Assembly (NCBI GenBank): GCA_916610825.1
Contig: OU744446.1
Location: 23,512,445 to 23,576,444 of the forward strand
DNA from: Haliclystus octoradiatus
Taxonomy: Eukaryota > Cnidaria > Staurozoa > Stauromedusae > Haliclystidae
Direction: 5' to 3'
DNA length: 64,000 nucleotides
This document shows positions 46,101 to 53,696 of this stretch, one piece after another (within the stretch, counting starts at the first letter, position 1; every line of letters starts with the position of its first letter). Under the pieces are notes generated by a model, which saw only the letters and a program-made list of their open reading frames with translations, was not told the origin of the DNA and did not search any database. Position numbers and translations under genes: made by a program.

Positions 46101-49100
46101 TTGAGATATTTTCGAATGCTGTTATAGTAATTTGATTGGCTAACTCCCATGTTTGGATCACGCAAGCCAGAACAACTGGGACATCATGATAGATGAAAAC
46201 AAAACACCCAAAATTTCTAAATTATTGTAAATTAAAATTTTGAATAGTGTTAGCATCGTCAATGATATATAATTTTTTCAGAATATCATAATTAAATGCA
46301 TTCTTCCTTTCGCGTCCTTTTGTTTGGTCATATGGCTATTCCAAGACAAAAGACCCTACAAAACCGGCAAAAGTTTGAAAAACAGCAGAAATGAGAAACA
46401 AGACAGATCAAAATCATGGCGTTCGAAAGAATCGAAAGTGGTTCGAAAGTATAACTCTGGATCTGTGATTCGAAGAAAGGCAAAATATGACGAAGACGTG
46501 AAGAATTATAGGAAAAAATTGATCTAACCAGTCAAATATTTTATGTTAAATTCGTTTAAAATGACGAAATTTAGGTTTTGTTTCATAAAAGGGGTACTGC
46601 ACGGCAACCTTGTGTGTTTGGGTTCTACGTTACCAACACTTGAGATGTTGGGAGACACTCAAAAGCTGAAAAACACTCGTCCCCAGGGCTCTTGTTTTTC
46701 TGATGCTTTCTCGTGTCTCCCAACATCCTGCGTGTTGGTATCAGAGAACCCAAACATGGCTGCCGTGCAGTAACCCTTTAATACAACTAACACCTGATAC
46801 ATATTTATAAATCCACAATGACGTCATTTGTGACTCCCTCTCTGAGATTTAATTAGTTAGTAAGCTATTATGAGACAGCTTATTTTTTTTAATACATTCC
46901 AATTGGGTTAATTTCACTACAAATTTGCACATGTCAGGCTGATTGCTTGATAAATGACTATAGGTAGATAGAAGCATTGTAAGGTAAATAGCATAATATA
47001 GTTGATTACAGTCAAACATGTTATAACAGTCACCTCTATACAGCAGCCACCTGTCTATAATGGTCAATTTATCTACATCTCGTAGCTGGCTGTTATATAC
47101 AGGTTTCACTGTAGCCTACTCTACAAATGCAAAATTGAGCTTGGTCACATGCAGGGACCAATAAAATATTTTTCTTTCCAGGAATCTAATGTTTGCTTCA
47201 AAACTTATGTAAATGTTTTCACAACTTCTTATTTTAGGAATTATCATCATTAAAATATTATAAAAACTGCATTTTTACTTATCTACCAAAGAAAATGAAG
47301 CATTTGAATTTTCTTCTGATTATAAAACCTTGCATACAATTATTTCTTCTAATTTTTTCTAAATATTTCCTAGAATTCCCCATTTTATCAAACCCTGGTC
47401 ACATGGGACACATTGCATTACTTGTGCTAATATAGTGCTATACGGTCATCCATATTGCACAAATTTCAACCAGTAAAAAGGGAACCTGGACCGGTCTTGC
47501 GGTCATTGTAATAAACTTACATGTTCCATGGTTAAGATGTGATATAATTTCACTACATAATGTTCCTTTATTGTACTGTAATGCGTCACTTCCTTTTGAA
47601 TGAACAGCTAACAATTTCCATTTTCGAAAGACAGGTGAACCGGATGATCCAATATCAGTGTCTGCTTTATAATAAACAAATGGCTTATCAATGTTGGATA
47701 TTTTCTGATAACTAAACATTTTTGAAAGACCTTTTGGATGCTGAAAGATGAATATATCATTGTCAACTTGTAGATCTTCAGTTTCTTCTTCAGCGAAATC
47801 AAGTGGTTCAATACAGTGGGAGTATTGAATTGTTTCATAGTCACAACCAATCACCGTATAATCAAGAGTCTAAAAACATTAATAATACATTGTTAAAGGA
47901 AGAAACAAATTTAGACTTGCATAATACTTATACTTAATGAAATGTCAATATGTGAGACAATCACTGATCTAATAAGGGATATTAGGCATTGTTTACGGTA
48001 TGGAGTGGGTCTAAATTTGGGTGACCCACAAACAATTATAATTTATAGTGATGTAATCATTTTTAATAATCATGCAACAATAGCCATTGTCTATCATCAC
48101 CACAACAATGATTTGTTTTCTAATTGAACGGGTCATTGATTTTTCATTAAATACATTTTAATGAAATTCCTACAAATATCATTTCAAAATAGAACATGAA
48201 GAATACAACATAGTGTTTCTTCAAACCCTCAACATGTTTTGCATTATTTAAAATATAGTAATATTTACATCTGAATGTTGCATCTCCCAAACTGTTAACT
48301 TTTTTGAATTTTCCAAGTTGAATTTATAATTACAGAATATACATTTGATTTGATTTTATGAAAAATTATTCAATTTGGCGCGGCTCGTTGCCATTTTCAA
48401 ATCAGGTAATCTAGCTGTTTGGTTAAAATTGTGAAGGTATAGGTATATTATACCCGTACAGTTATAGACCTATACCTGCACGGGTCTATACCTGACATAG
48501 CACAAAACCCATATATGTTTAGTGGTTGCCATGGAATGTTGTGAGTTGTCTTGGCATAACTGCAAATCATGTGTTACAATTCCGTCAATCATGACTCGCT
48601 TCTTTTTAAATGATTATTAATTGCACGTCATTCTAAAGAAACATGATTCAGGTTGAATACCCAAGCAAACACTTTATTCAGACCTAATATTGTCTTTTAG
48701 TAATTGCAAATATAATTCAGAAATAGGAGAGGAGAGTATAACACATTCAAATAGACATGTGATGTGACATTATTCTTATTCAAGTGGAATTTATAATTAT
48801 CATTATGCAACATCAACTCATATCTGCAATGATGAACATTGAATAATGATTAAAGCCTACCTCATTTGTGTAAAATAATAAATCTGGCAAAAGTTTAACA
48901 ACATGACCAGGATCATTGCCTTCGTAACGAAATCTTGCTGAGCCCTCCAATGCGTCCTCACGGCAACTGATAACATGATTGTTTGTTACAATACATCTAT
49001 GCTCAATGTCACGAATAAAGATTCGGGTAAAAAATCCAGAACCTCTCCTGTTGATTGAATAGCAAAAAATTAAGTTTGGTAAATAAATAGCAAAACAGCA

Positions 49101-50640
49101 CCAGCAGGACTTGAATTGTCACTGAGCATTGCACACTTTCCATTACATTTTTCTTTTGAAAAATTTTAGTTTCAAGGCAGATTATTATGAATTGTTTGCA
49201 ACAAATCAGATTTTGAATTGGTAGAAAAGTTGAAGTCTATCAACTATTAATGGATGTGAGAGTGATAACTTTGCTTGAAATGAAATAACAATTGATGATA
49301 TGAAAAGGGATTTCTTGTTATTGGAATAATATTATTGTTGTGTTTGTACTAGCAATATTAATTATATCCATTTCCTTGTACCAATATTGTGAATTCAATA
49401 GTGCTAAATAAATTGATTCTCCAATTATGGAAATTATATTGTTATAATCGTTTGATCAATTACAGTACTTGCTCCTTAAAATTACCAGATAATTACTAAT
49501 TTCAGAAAAAGTATATGTATCGATTGCCAAACATGTGCTATTATATTTAGGGCATTTGGATGTATTGTTTATCTTGGTAATAAATACAGATTTGAGTTAT
49601 ACAGATAATAATAATACTTATTATTATCTGTATAAATCAAATCTGTATTATTACCAATATAGTTTTTTCACATAATTTGTATAATATTAATACGCTTTTG
49701 TATTATTAAACTCTACCGCAGAATAGAAAAACACATTGGGCTTAATTCTAATTTCCAGATGCACAAAAGTAAAGTTTCGGTTAACATAATTAGCTGCAAA
49801 TTGAACATTATGCAATCCTGCCGACATAAATAATTGATTACCGGTACATTTTTCTTCTGAATTTTCCTTATGTTTGACCGGAAGACGCATAGAGATTTAC
49901 GGAAGAGTTGAAGTAGAGGTTTCTATTGTGTTTTTGAGTATCAGAATGAGGCTACGGGATTCTCTAGGCTTCCGGGATCTAGTATCCCAGGATCCAGGGT
50001 ACCCAATTTTACCTAACCCCGACCATGGGTAGTAAATTTCAAACGGATAAAATTCTAGACGATGTGATTGCAATACTGACTCAACTGTAATACATTTTTT
50101 CTGATATGTCATATGATCAGTTGAAACCTGATCCAAGGCTTGGTCCTCTATAAAGTCTGCCCAACTCTTTGATATAGACTGGCACTAGGGCATTCATCAC
50201 GTTTTATAAAATTTTCAACAACAACAATTTAGTATAAACTATCTTCAATTTCAACTCAAGCTGGAAGATTTTTGAGAAATTATGTTATTTATTGTAAAAG
50301 ACGCAATGAATTTGAGCTATCTTATCCACTCAAAATGCCTAATGTCCCTAATGAATGGATGTATAATCTGGCTTGCAAAACACTACATCAATCCGAAACT
50401 TTTTCAATTAGCCTACATCATAGCTACTCTTACACCAGGAAATCCAAAGTATTAAATTTAAAACGATAATAGAAACGATTACACCCATTCTATATTACTA
50501 TGTCTATATTAGCTTTACCTAATACTTTCCTTCCCTATACAATGAATATAACAAACAGCTTCTTTGCATTTCGTCAATAGTTTTGCTGGCTGTAAACCGT
50601 CTCCGCTATTACCAATTACCACTTCATTGTACTCTGACAT
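33370..50640 (-). CDS. Proposed trypsin-like serine protease - Death domain fusion protein, 356 residues
   Basis: Five minus-strand exons join with exact phase: 50640-50519 (122 nt, ends AG), 49047-48861 (187), 47869-47521 (349, ends one base into a codon), 34109-34041 (69) and 33713-33370 (344, with stop). The sum is 1071 nt, 357 codons including stop. Residues about 28-200 form a chymotrypsin-fold protease with His65 (VTNNHVI), Asp106 (LDYTVI) and Ser179 (GSSGSP), closest in style to the FAM111/trypsin-2 group. Residues about 265-350 form a Death domain. There is no signal peptide, so the protein should be cytosolic. The link between exon three and four spans a 13.4 kb intron holding a BEL element and a minisatellite; it rests only on phase and strand, and two separate genes remain possible. 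The start is the first ATG of exon one. Confidence 0.6.
34440..34832 (+). pseudogene. LINE reverse-transcriptase C-terminal fragment
   Basis: A translated segment carries GHIERS....PLHDILHWQPKEMLRRGYGK, the usual C-terminal tail of CR1/RTE-type non-LTR ORF2 proteins (consensus GH..R......L..W.P....RGR). The upstream reading is short and lacks the catalytic palm, so this is a dead fragment in the large intron of the proposed protease-Death gene. Confidence 0.6.
35414..35873 (+). repeat. 5' LTR of the BEL/Pao element
   Basis: 460 bp, TGTAGAAACTAAT...TAAATAACA. Same length and, base by base as far as I could compare, the same sequence as 42223-42682. The internal region starts TGG at 35874, the expected first bases of a tRNA primer-binding site, though I could not assign the tRNA. 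Confidence 0.95.
36600..42053 (+). CDS. BEL/Pao Gag-Pol polyprotein (1817 residues)
   Basis: First ATG in frame is at 36600; the frame is open a few codons further upstream. Order of domains: a Gag-like DUF1759 region (KLPTFSGIAIQYQDFISSFK, about residues 185-320); two CCHC-type knuckles (CVFCDQNHKSRNC and CFRCFSPGHFSQRC, about 395-440); an aspartic protease (LLDTGSQFTLI, about 510); reverse transcriptase with FYVDDFLYS (about 915); RNase H (FCDASQDGIG, FHFWSDSMTTL); an HHCC integrase zinc finger (HTGVMCIV...CIPCQK); the integrase core with Asp in GVDYFGPF, Asp in SDNGTNFVG and Glu in GGAWERLI; and a C-terminal DUF5641 domain. All catalytic residues I can check are present and there are no stops or frameshifts. 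Confidence 0.95.
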   Translation: MSKSKAKAEMSSVSSDDFLREANEFDHAIAQAARNVSKVNSATRKYMITRLERLFSSLTNATYSLAHESPTDISVEISEQYIHREALFYQTIDLLHSVTPESPGLTSSFVNQARQYSDSDEMRNKSAVPRNPSNLPSVSKQTPSSRKIKRHHVNKGGAPLDQTNVLTTNTSESILASIADALSAMQIKLPTFSGIAIQYQDFISSFKAQVDSRHTLSSATKFHHLVSHLSQNALSSVNSLPRDDEGYATALSTLDKLYGNSHKIARAHLDLLCIDEPVSYKFPLEVERLYHQLLAASSTFDRLKYNNDVNSTSTLLKIIDRLPEHAQYRWRKLNNSQKTLATFHDLVLFMEKETDFVNDPVWSRLSHKATVHPSKNISSINVTTNQNSSSSNNPFCVFCDQNHKSRNCPNTGLSQDEIIKTLKDNQLCFRCFSPGHFSQRCFSRTICSICNRRHHTFLHKNAPTFVQTAPAAVTNTIHTSLADSAKVLLPVVVLDVIGPNGSTQVNALLDTGSQFTLINASICQKLGIEGHVDTLNFNTVSNTKTVQQCERVTVPVKSLTKNCFRLTNVASVKGLFLPYISNIPPSIKSLPHIAEHVSNFAQGRLDMLIGADHSDLILPTETINGSSTKEPIVIKTPLGCSLLGGESSCKNLSSSGGINVIANNLETPTLQSFWNAGDLSEEYFGLDKPYSQDDLFAIQNLKSSLKVVEGHFQADLLWKKDFTGLQNNEIVAKKRLSSLVKKFEFDPKFKEDYCKVMQGYINDGCAALVQDPSLSSRYTHYLPHFAVFHPRKPDKLRIVFDAACKFRQQSLNDHLLSGPDLLNSLVGCLLRFRENRFCVLSDIKGMFHCIKVTPEHTDAFRFLWFLDNDFSKPAVFKMLVHVFGAISSPTVANEALRSIANFVEDPNIKAAIRDNFYVDDFLYSSDDLLIMNEVVSKLYVLLQNFGFVLTKWITNAPSVLKHIPDVDKSATQVKLDLGEDASQRTLGVVWDIKQDILQFELPSKLEVTDTKRGILSLISSMFSPDGFLSPIYLVPKLIMRSLWALKIDWDEPLPPDQASEWKEWLDGLASLSKVSYPRCLKGPDVLSSHSSVSIHTFCDASQDGIGVVSYVRVDRKLERGEGKINVDSGVFCRFLFARSRCAPIKSVTIPRLELHAATLAVRTINQIKPELRMKVDKFHFWSDSMTTLAYIRNSSRRFPVYVANRISEISSSTFPDQWHHCPGKLNPADIASRGIMPLAFKESMWTEGPDFLKLDESLWPSLPSKTIDKAEIEQLSNAVTNIVSIDSDNPIASLICKTRSFFKLICIVARVLMFISNCKNSVKTNNLSNNSYNLRNRNVKNVVVSNVKNVVVSNVKNVVVSNVDVLTDNLLLESKSVVVKCEQLKAYPKEISALKNKSKIPVNSKILLLNPFLDDRGIIRVGGRLENSNLPYDVKHPILIPKQSFLVNSIVEDAHLSLKHTGVMCIVNFIRQHFWIPSLTSKVKQRAHACIPCQKLHGRRMEQFMAPLPHDRLIQTFPFDVTGVDYFGPFYVKVLRSTVKYWGCIFTCMSIRAVHLETSSSLDTDRFICVLRRFLARRGKPSKIISDNGTNFVGAETELKVAISNWDQNRVSQFLLSSGITWKFNPAGAPHHGGAWERLIRSVKHCLKTVLGNRSYDLETLQTLLTEVEAVLNCRPLTVLSNDPLDLDPLTPNHLLLLRNGVSQPPGTFDDSDMILRKRWRKSQALADSFWTKWSQEYVTLLQARQKWKTSKPNIQVGDLVLVMDDNLVRSQYPMGVVIDAPDGKDGLVRQVKIKTATGQLVRPLTKICLLEGQPCK
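40605..40688 (+). repeat. 24-bp tandem repeat x3 inside Gag-Pol
   Basis: AATGTTAAAAATGTTGTTGT-type 24-bp units repeat three times in frame, encoding NVKNVVVS three times, between RNase H and integrase. It does not break the frame. Probably a replication-slippage expansion in a linker. Confidence 0.85.
42223..42682 (+). repeat. 3' LTR of the BEL/Pao element
   Basis: Copy of the 5' LTR. It is preceded by a purine-rich tract ATGGTGGGGAG at 42212-42222, a plausible polypurine tract that primes plus-strand synthesis. It is followed by AAAGGG, the target duplication. Confidence 0.95.
42951..46107. repeat. Minisatellite: about 61 copies of a 51-bp unit
   Basis: Unit ATGTTCAAAAAGTTATGAGG...GATCC(C/T)TAAT, 51 bp, repeated about 61 times over 3.1 kb with near identity. 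The main variable site is C/T in ATCCCTAAT/ATCCTTAAT. Other variants are one unit with one A missing at about 43996, one with a partial duplication at about 43604-43628, and units ending AGTATTGTAAAACTTGAG at about 45580, 45732 and the right edge 46088. Because 51 is divisible by three the minus strand stays open for 353 and 697 codons (repeat NILGIIIIIFRFPHNFL), split only by the one-base deletion. I regard it as non-coding tandem DNA. Confidence 0.95.
46588..46779. mobile_element. MITE of about 190 bp with AAAGGGKTACTGCACGGC termini
   Basis: The left end AAAGGGGTACTGCACGGC and the right end, read backwards, AAAGGGTTACTGCACGGC are inverted repeats. The inversion continues inward (TTTGGGTTCT...; ACCAACAC..ATGTTGGGAGACAC) over about 80 bp per side. 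The target duplication is short and unclear, probably TA. Confidence 0.7.
47009..47111 (-). mobile_element. pogo-like MITE copy 3, intact ends
   Basis: 103 bp with inverted ends CAGTCAAACATGTTATAACAG (left) and, read from the right, CAGTGAAACCTGTATATAACAG. TA dinucleotides flank both sides (47007-47008 and 47112-47113). This is the cleanest of the three copies. It lies in an intron of the proposed protease-Death gene. Confidence 0.8.
47521..50640 (-). CDS. Trypsin-like serine protease exons with complete catalytic triad
   Basis: Exon 50640-50519 begins MSEYNEVVIGNSGDGLQ and enters the first beta strand (AVCYIHCIGK). Exon 49047-48861 opens GSGFFTRIFI and carries the catalytic His in IVTNNHVISC. 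Exon 47869-47521 starts TLDYTVIGCD with the catalytic Asp, then IFIFQHPKG and DIGSSGSPVF with the catalytic Ser and oxyanion turn. Acceptors are AACAG|GAG and TTTTTAG|ACT; donors are AG|GTAAAG, GAG|GTAGGC and AT|GTAAGT. Cytosolic trypsin-2-like proteases of this kind include FAM111A/B. Reading past the last donor (CK...) is possible but ends without further domain sequence. Confidence 0.85.
49574..49657. repeat. AT-rich perfect-type hairpin
   Basis: TTGGTAATAAATACAGATTT and, from the other side, TTGGTAATAATACAGATTT form arms of about 40 bp around ATACTTATTATT. Lies in the first intron of the protease gene. Could be a small MITE; no duplication visible. Confidence 0.55.
49955..50032. repeat. 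Dispersed GGATCTAGGATCCCAGGATCC repeat, copy 2
   Basis: Carries GGGATCTAGTATCCCAGGATCC, nearly the same as 15945-15975, followed by a GGTACCC block. Lies in an intron of the protease gene. Confidence 0.4.
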
Positions 50641-51336
50641 TGATAACGACACTCTCATTGATAATTAATAAATTGAAATCCTTAATAGCACTGGTTAAAC
50701 AGTCAAAGCAGGAAAAATAAAATGTAAAATTCAGAAACGTGACGGAAAAGGACGGCTGCAACACATCTGCCACGATGAAAATGTTATCGTCGAAATGACT
50801 TGCGGATTTGGCGGGAGACTGTGAAGCTCTGACCCAATCTCCTGCTCATTGATAATTTTCAAATTCTCACCATCGACTCAAAGTTTTTCGTTTTCATTTT
50901 CTGGGCAATCTACCTATAGTTGATTAGTTGATCATTTATAGTATGCACGTTTTATAGGTTGGCATTCAAATGATGTAATGATTGATTTTTCAAGTTTACA
51001 ATTCCAAGAACAAAGTTGATAGATAGATCATAGATTTTCTATTTAAAAATAGTATTTTCACTGTAGAAGACTACCAAAACAACCAAACAAGTTTTCACTC
51101 AATTTTGATACGTAACGTACCTCATTTCCTAAGTATTGATGAAGATAACGATATAGATTTGCAGATACTAAAACCGATTGGAATGTGGACATTATAATAT
51201 CAAGATATCGTGTTTATAAAATCGCATATAATATAGTCATGATTTCTCTGAGATTTTTCCTATTTTCAGACGGTCTTTCTAATGTTCGTGCATGATACAC
51301 CGCGATCTTCCTCTTTACCCATGTGAGGTAACAAGC
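50641..51336. promoter_or_regulatory. Putative bidirectional promoter between the protease gene and LRPPRC
   Basis: The protease start codon (50640, minus) and the LRPPRC start codon (51337, plus) face away from each other only 696 bp apart, so both 5' UTRs and core promoters must share this interval. No TATA box or specific factor site could be assigned with confidence. Confidence 0.5.
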
Positions 51337-51739
51337 ATGGCGTCTTTTTGCAGAATGAGAGCTGTATTACGCTCTAGAGAAGGATGTAGTTTAACCTTAC
51401 AACGATGTTTTTCATCAAAAACAAACACTTATATATTACCAAAGTTGAAAGGAAGCTCTAATTTGGCTAGTTATGGAGGTTGTTCCCGATATACTTTGCC
51501 ATCTGCACGCCATTGCTCGACTCAGAATCCTGCTGGTTCTACAAGTGCTGCTTCCGAAAATGACGGAGAACCAAACAAACAATCTGTAGAAGCTGTCGTT
51601 TCATTTGATAATTTGAACGAAAAGACATCAGAACATTATGAACCAGAACATAAACCACAAAAATACATATCGAGAAAGCCTAAACCTATCTGGATGAAGA
51701 AAACATTTTTACAATTCTTCAATGAACGTTTGAAAGAAG
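51337..51739 (+). CDS. LRPPRC: LRPPRC exon 1 (mitochondrial presequence)
   Basis: The start is chosen at ATG 51337 rather than the in-frame ATG at 51292, because the presequence-like MASFCRMRAVLRS follows directly. The exon ends AAAGAAG|GTTAGAG; reading on gives an in-frame stop two codons later. The second half is a polar stretch ending in KPIWMKKTFLQFFNERLKE. Confidence 0.75.
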
Positions 51740-53665
51740 GTTAGAGTCTGGTTAGACCGTTAGGCAAGAGGTTTTACACAGGCACAGATGATTAGATAAT
51801 TATACCTACCATTATTAGGATATGGATTTTAGTATTGAATTGTAATTAGGATTTAGCTGTAAGGAAGAAACACTCAGCACTGCAATAAATCGGGGAAAGG
51901 ATAAAGATTGAATGTTGTGATTCATAATAATTTAATAACTAGATTGAAAATTGTGTGGGAGTATGGGTATTAGCCTAAGCATTATGCATAGATAAATTTA
52001 TTTTGTATGGCCGATTGGTCTGGTGAGGGTGAAGGCCCACTCTTAAGATTATGGCGGTTACCAGTCAATCCGTACTCAATGTGAAGCGTCCACGCTTTCA
52101 GCTCGCGGTTGAGTTAAGTTATAATATTAATTTAACTAAGTAATGTACATTATAATGTAAGATGAGTTTTTTCTAATCATCCTTCATGGTAATATAAACA
52201 AATCCAGAAACTATTTTGAATATTTTAAATTCTATTGTCCCATCAAAGTATGAGAAACTTCCAAGTACAAGACTCTATCAAAACTTGAAAACCTTCGGTA
52301 TTTGCTACCAGAATTACTCTTTTTTACAGATAAAAATATTCTATTTATCAATTCATTCACATTAACATCCTAACTGATATATAAACTCAAAGTCCTAAAC
52401 TTGAATAGAGTCTAAAACCACTGGTACATCAAATTTTTTATCAATAACAGTACAGAAAAAACGTGGACGGATGTAATCTGAGTACGGTTTAACTGGATAC
52501 CATTATGGCAATGACCTACCCAAGATAACCCAAGATTGTTTGAGTTACGGTCAAACGTCAACAAGTATTTGCTGTGGCGCACTCAAGATCTCGACAAAAA
52601 GTGCCCTTCTCTGCAGTCATGGCGAAGGCCGTTTGGCTTTATCAATGAACAAATGCCTAGGCCTACATTTTAACTGAATCCGTTTTGGAATGCAGCATTT
52701 TGAATGCCATCTCAGCAGGTAGTATTGTGGTATTTATGGCTGCTGCATGCCTGATCAAATGCAGAAAATATCTTTACAATCAGGGGTGGCACAAGGATTA
52801 CCCAGACAAATGGTTTGTAACAGAAAAAGAAAATTTCCTTTTTACAAAAACATCCTTTATAAGAACATCAAGCTTAAGTCACTGTGAAAAAATTATCTTG
52901 AATGTTGTGACTCATTATGTCAAATTGTATCCTTAATCTTAGGTTCAATGAATGAGTCATCTGTGTATAGATTTTTGCGATCATGTGGCTTTGAAATGGC
53001 TTTTGAATCTGAGAAAACGAGGTCAGAGCTGCTAGATCATGTTTGGAAAACACTAAAGGATTCAGGTATGTGTCATTATTTTTAGGCTGCTCTAATCAAT
53101 CAATTTGTTTGTAGTTCTATTCAAATTAAAATTAGCAAAATGTATGGCTAATTGTTTGTACTGCGAGCCACAACTATCACATTTCAAGTGCCACCTGTCC
53201 TGGTTACATTTGGCTACAACACCATCATAATGACAAAATGTAGTACTGTAAAGTCAATGTGGAAATGCTCAAACGTGTTCTGTTAACTGTGTTAGCGGTT
53301 GGCCACCTTACACATTTATTAAATGACGATCTGTTTTAATTGTTGATAAGGTTAATTATTGTAACAAACTTGAAATGACACATTAAGTAGTTCTTATACA
53401 ATTACACAATTACAATTTAATTACAATTACACCTTTAATGTTTAAAATATCCTTCAATTTAAAATATTTTTATAGTACCAATAATGGTTATTAAAGTTAA
53501 TTTATTTATAGTTACATATATTACATCTTCATATTCATGTATAAGCTTTTAAATGTTGTTGCTATTGCTAGATACGTTAAACTTTTAGATTAAATAATAT
53601 TTTTGTTATAGAGGACCCTCCTGAAAACCATCTAAGATGAGTGAGGTTTCCTCTTTAAATATCAA

Positions 53666-53696
<31 letters not shown>

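Larger units (their letters stand above)
46108..47520. other. Intron of the proposed protease-Death gene with small repeats
   Basis: Apart from the MITEs at 46588 and 47009 I see no gene. A lysine-rich open stretch at 46324-46527 (plus) has no recognisable domain and no good start context. Confidence 0.5.

Noticed and set aside
42951..46107. CRISPR-like array
   Set aside because: Units are contiguous copies with no unique spacers, and the DNA is animal nuclear.
46324..46527. Lysine-rich 67-codon frame
   Set aside because: Low-complexity composition and no homology or start context.
49687..49890. 67-codon minus-strand frame in the first protease intron
   Set aside because: Exon 50519-50640 joins exon 48861-49047 with exact phase without it, and it has no recognised motif; it may be a repeat fragment.
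50272..50469. 65-codon plus-strand frame inside the protease gene
   Set aside because: No domain, no splice context and on the opposite strand to the gene.
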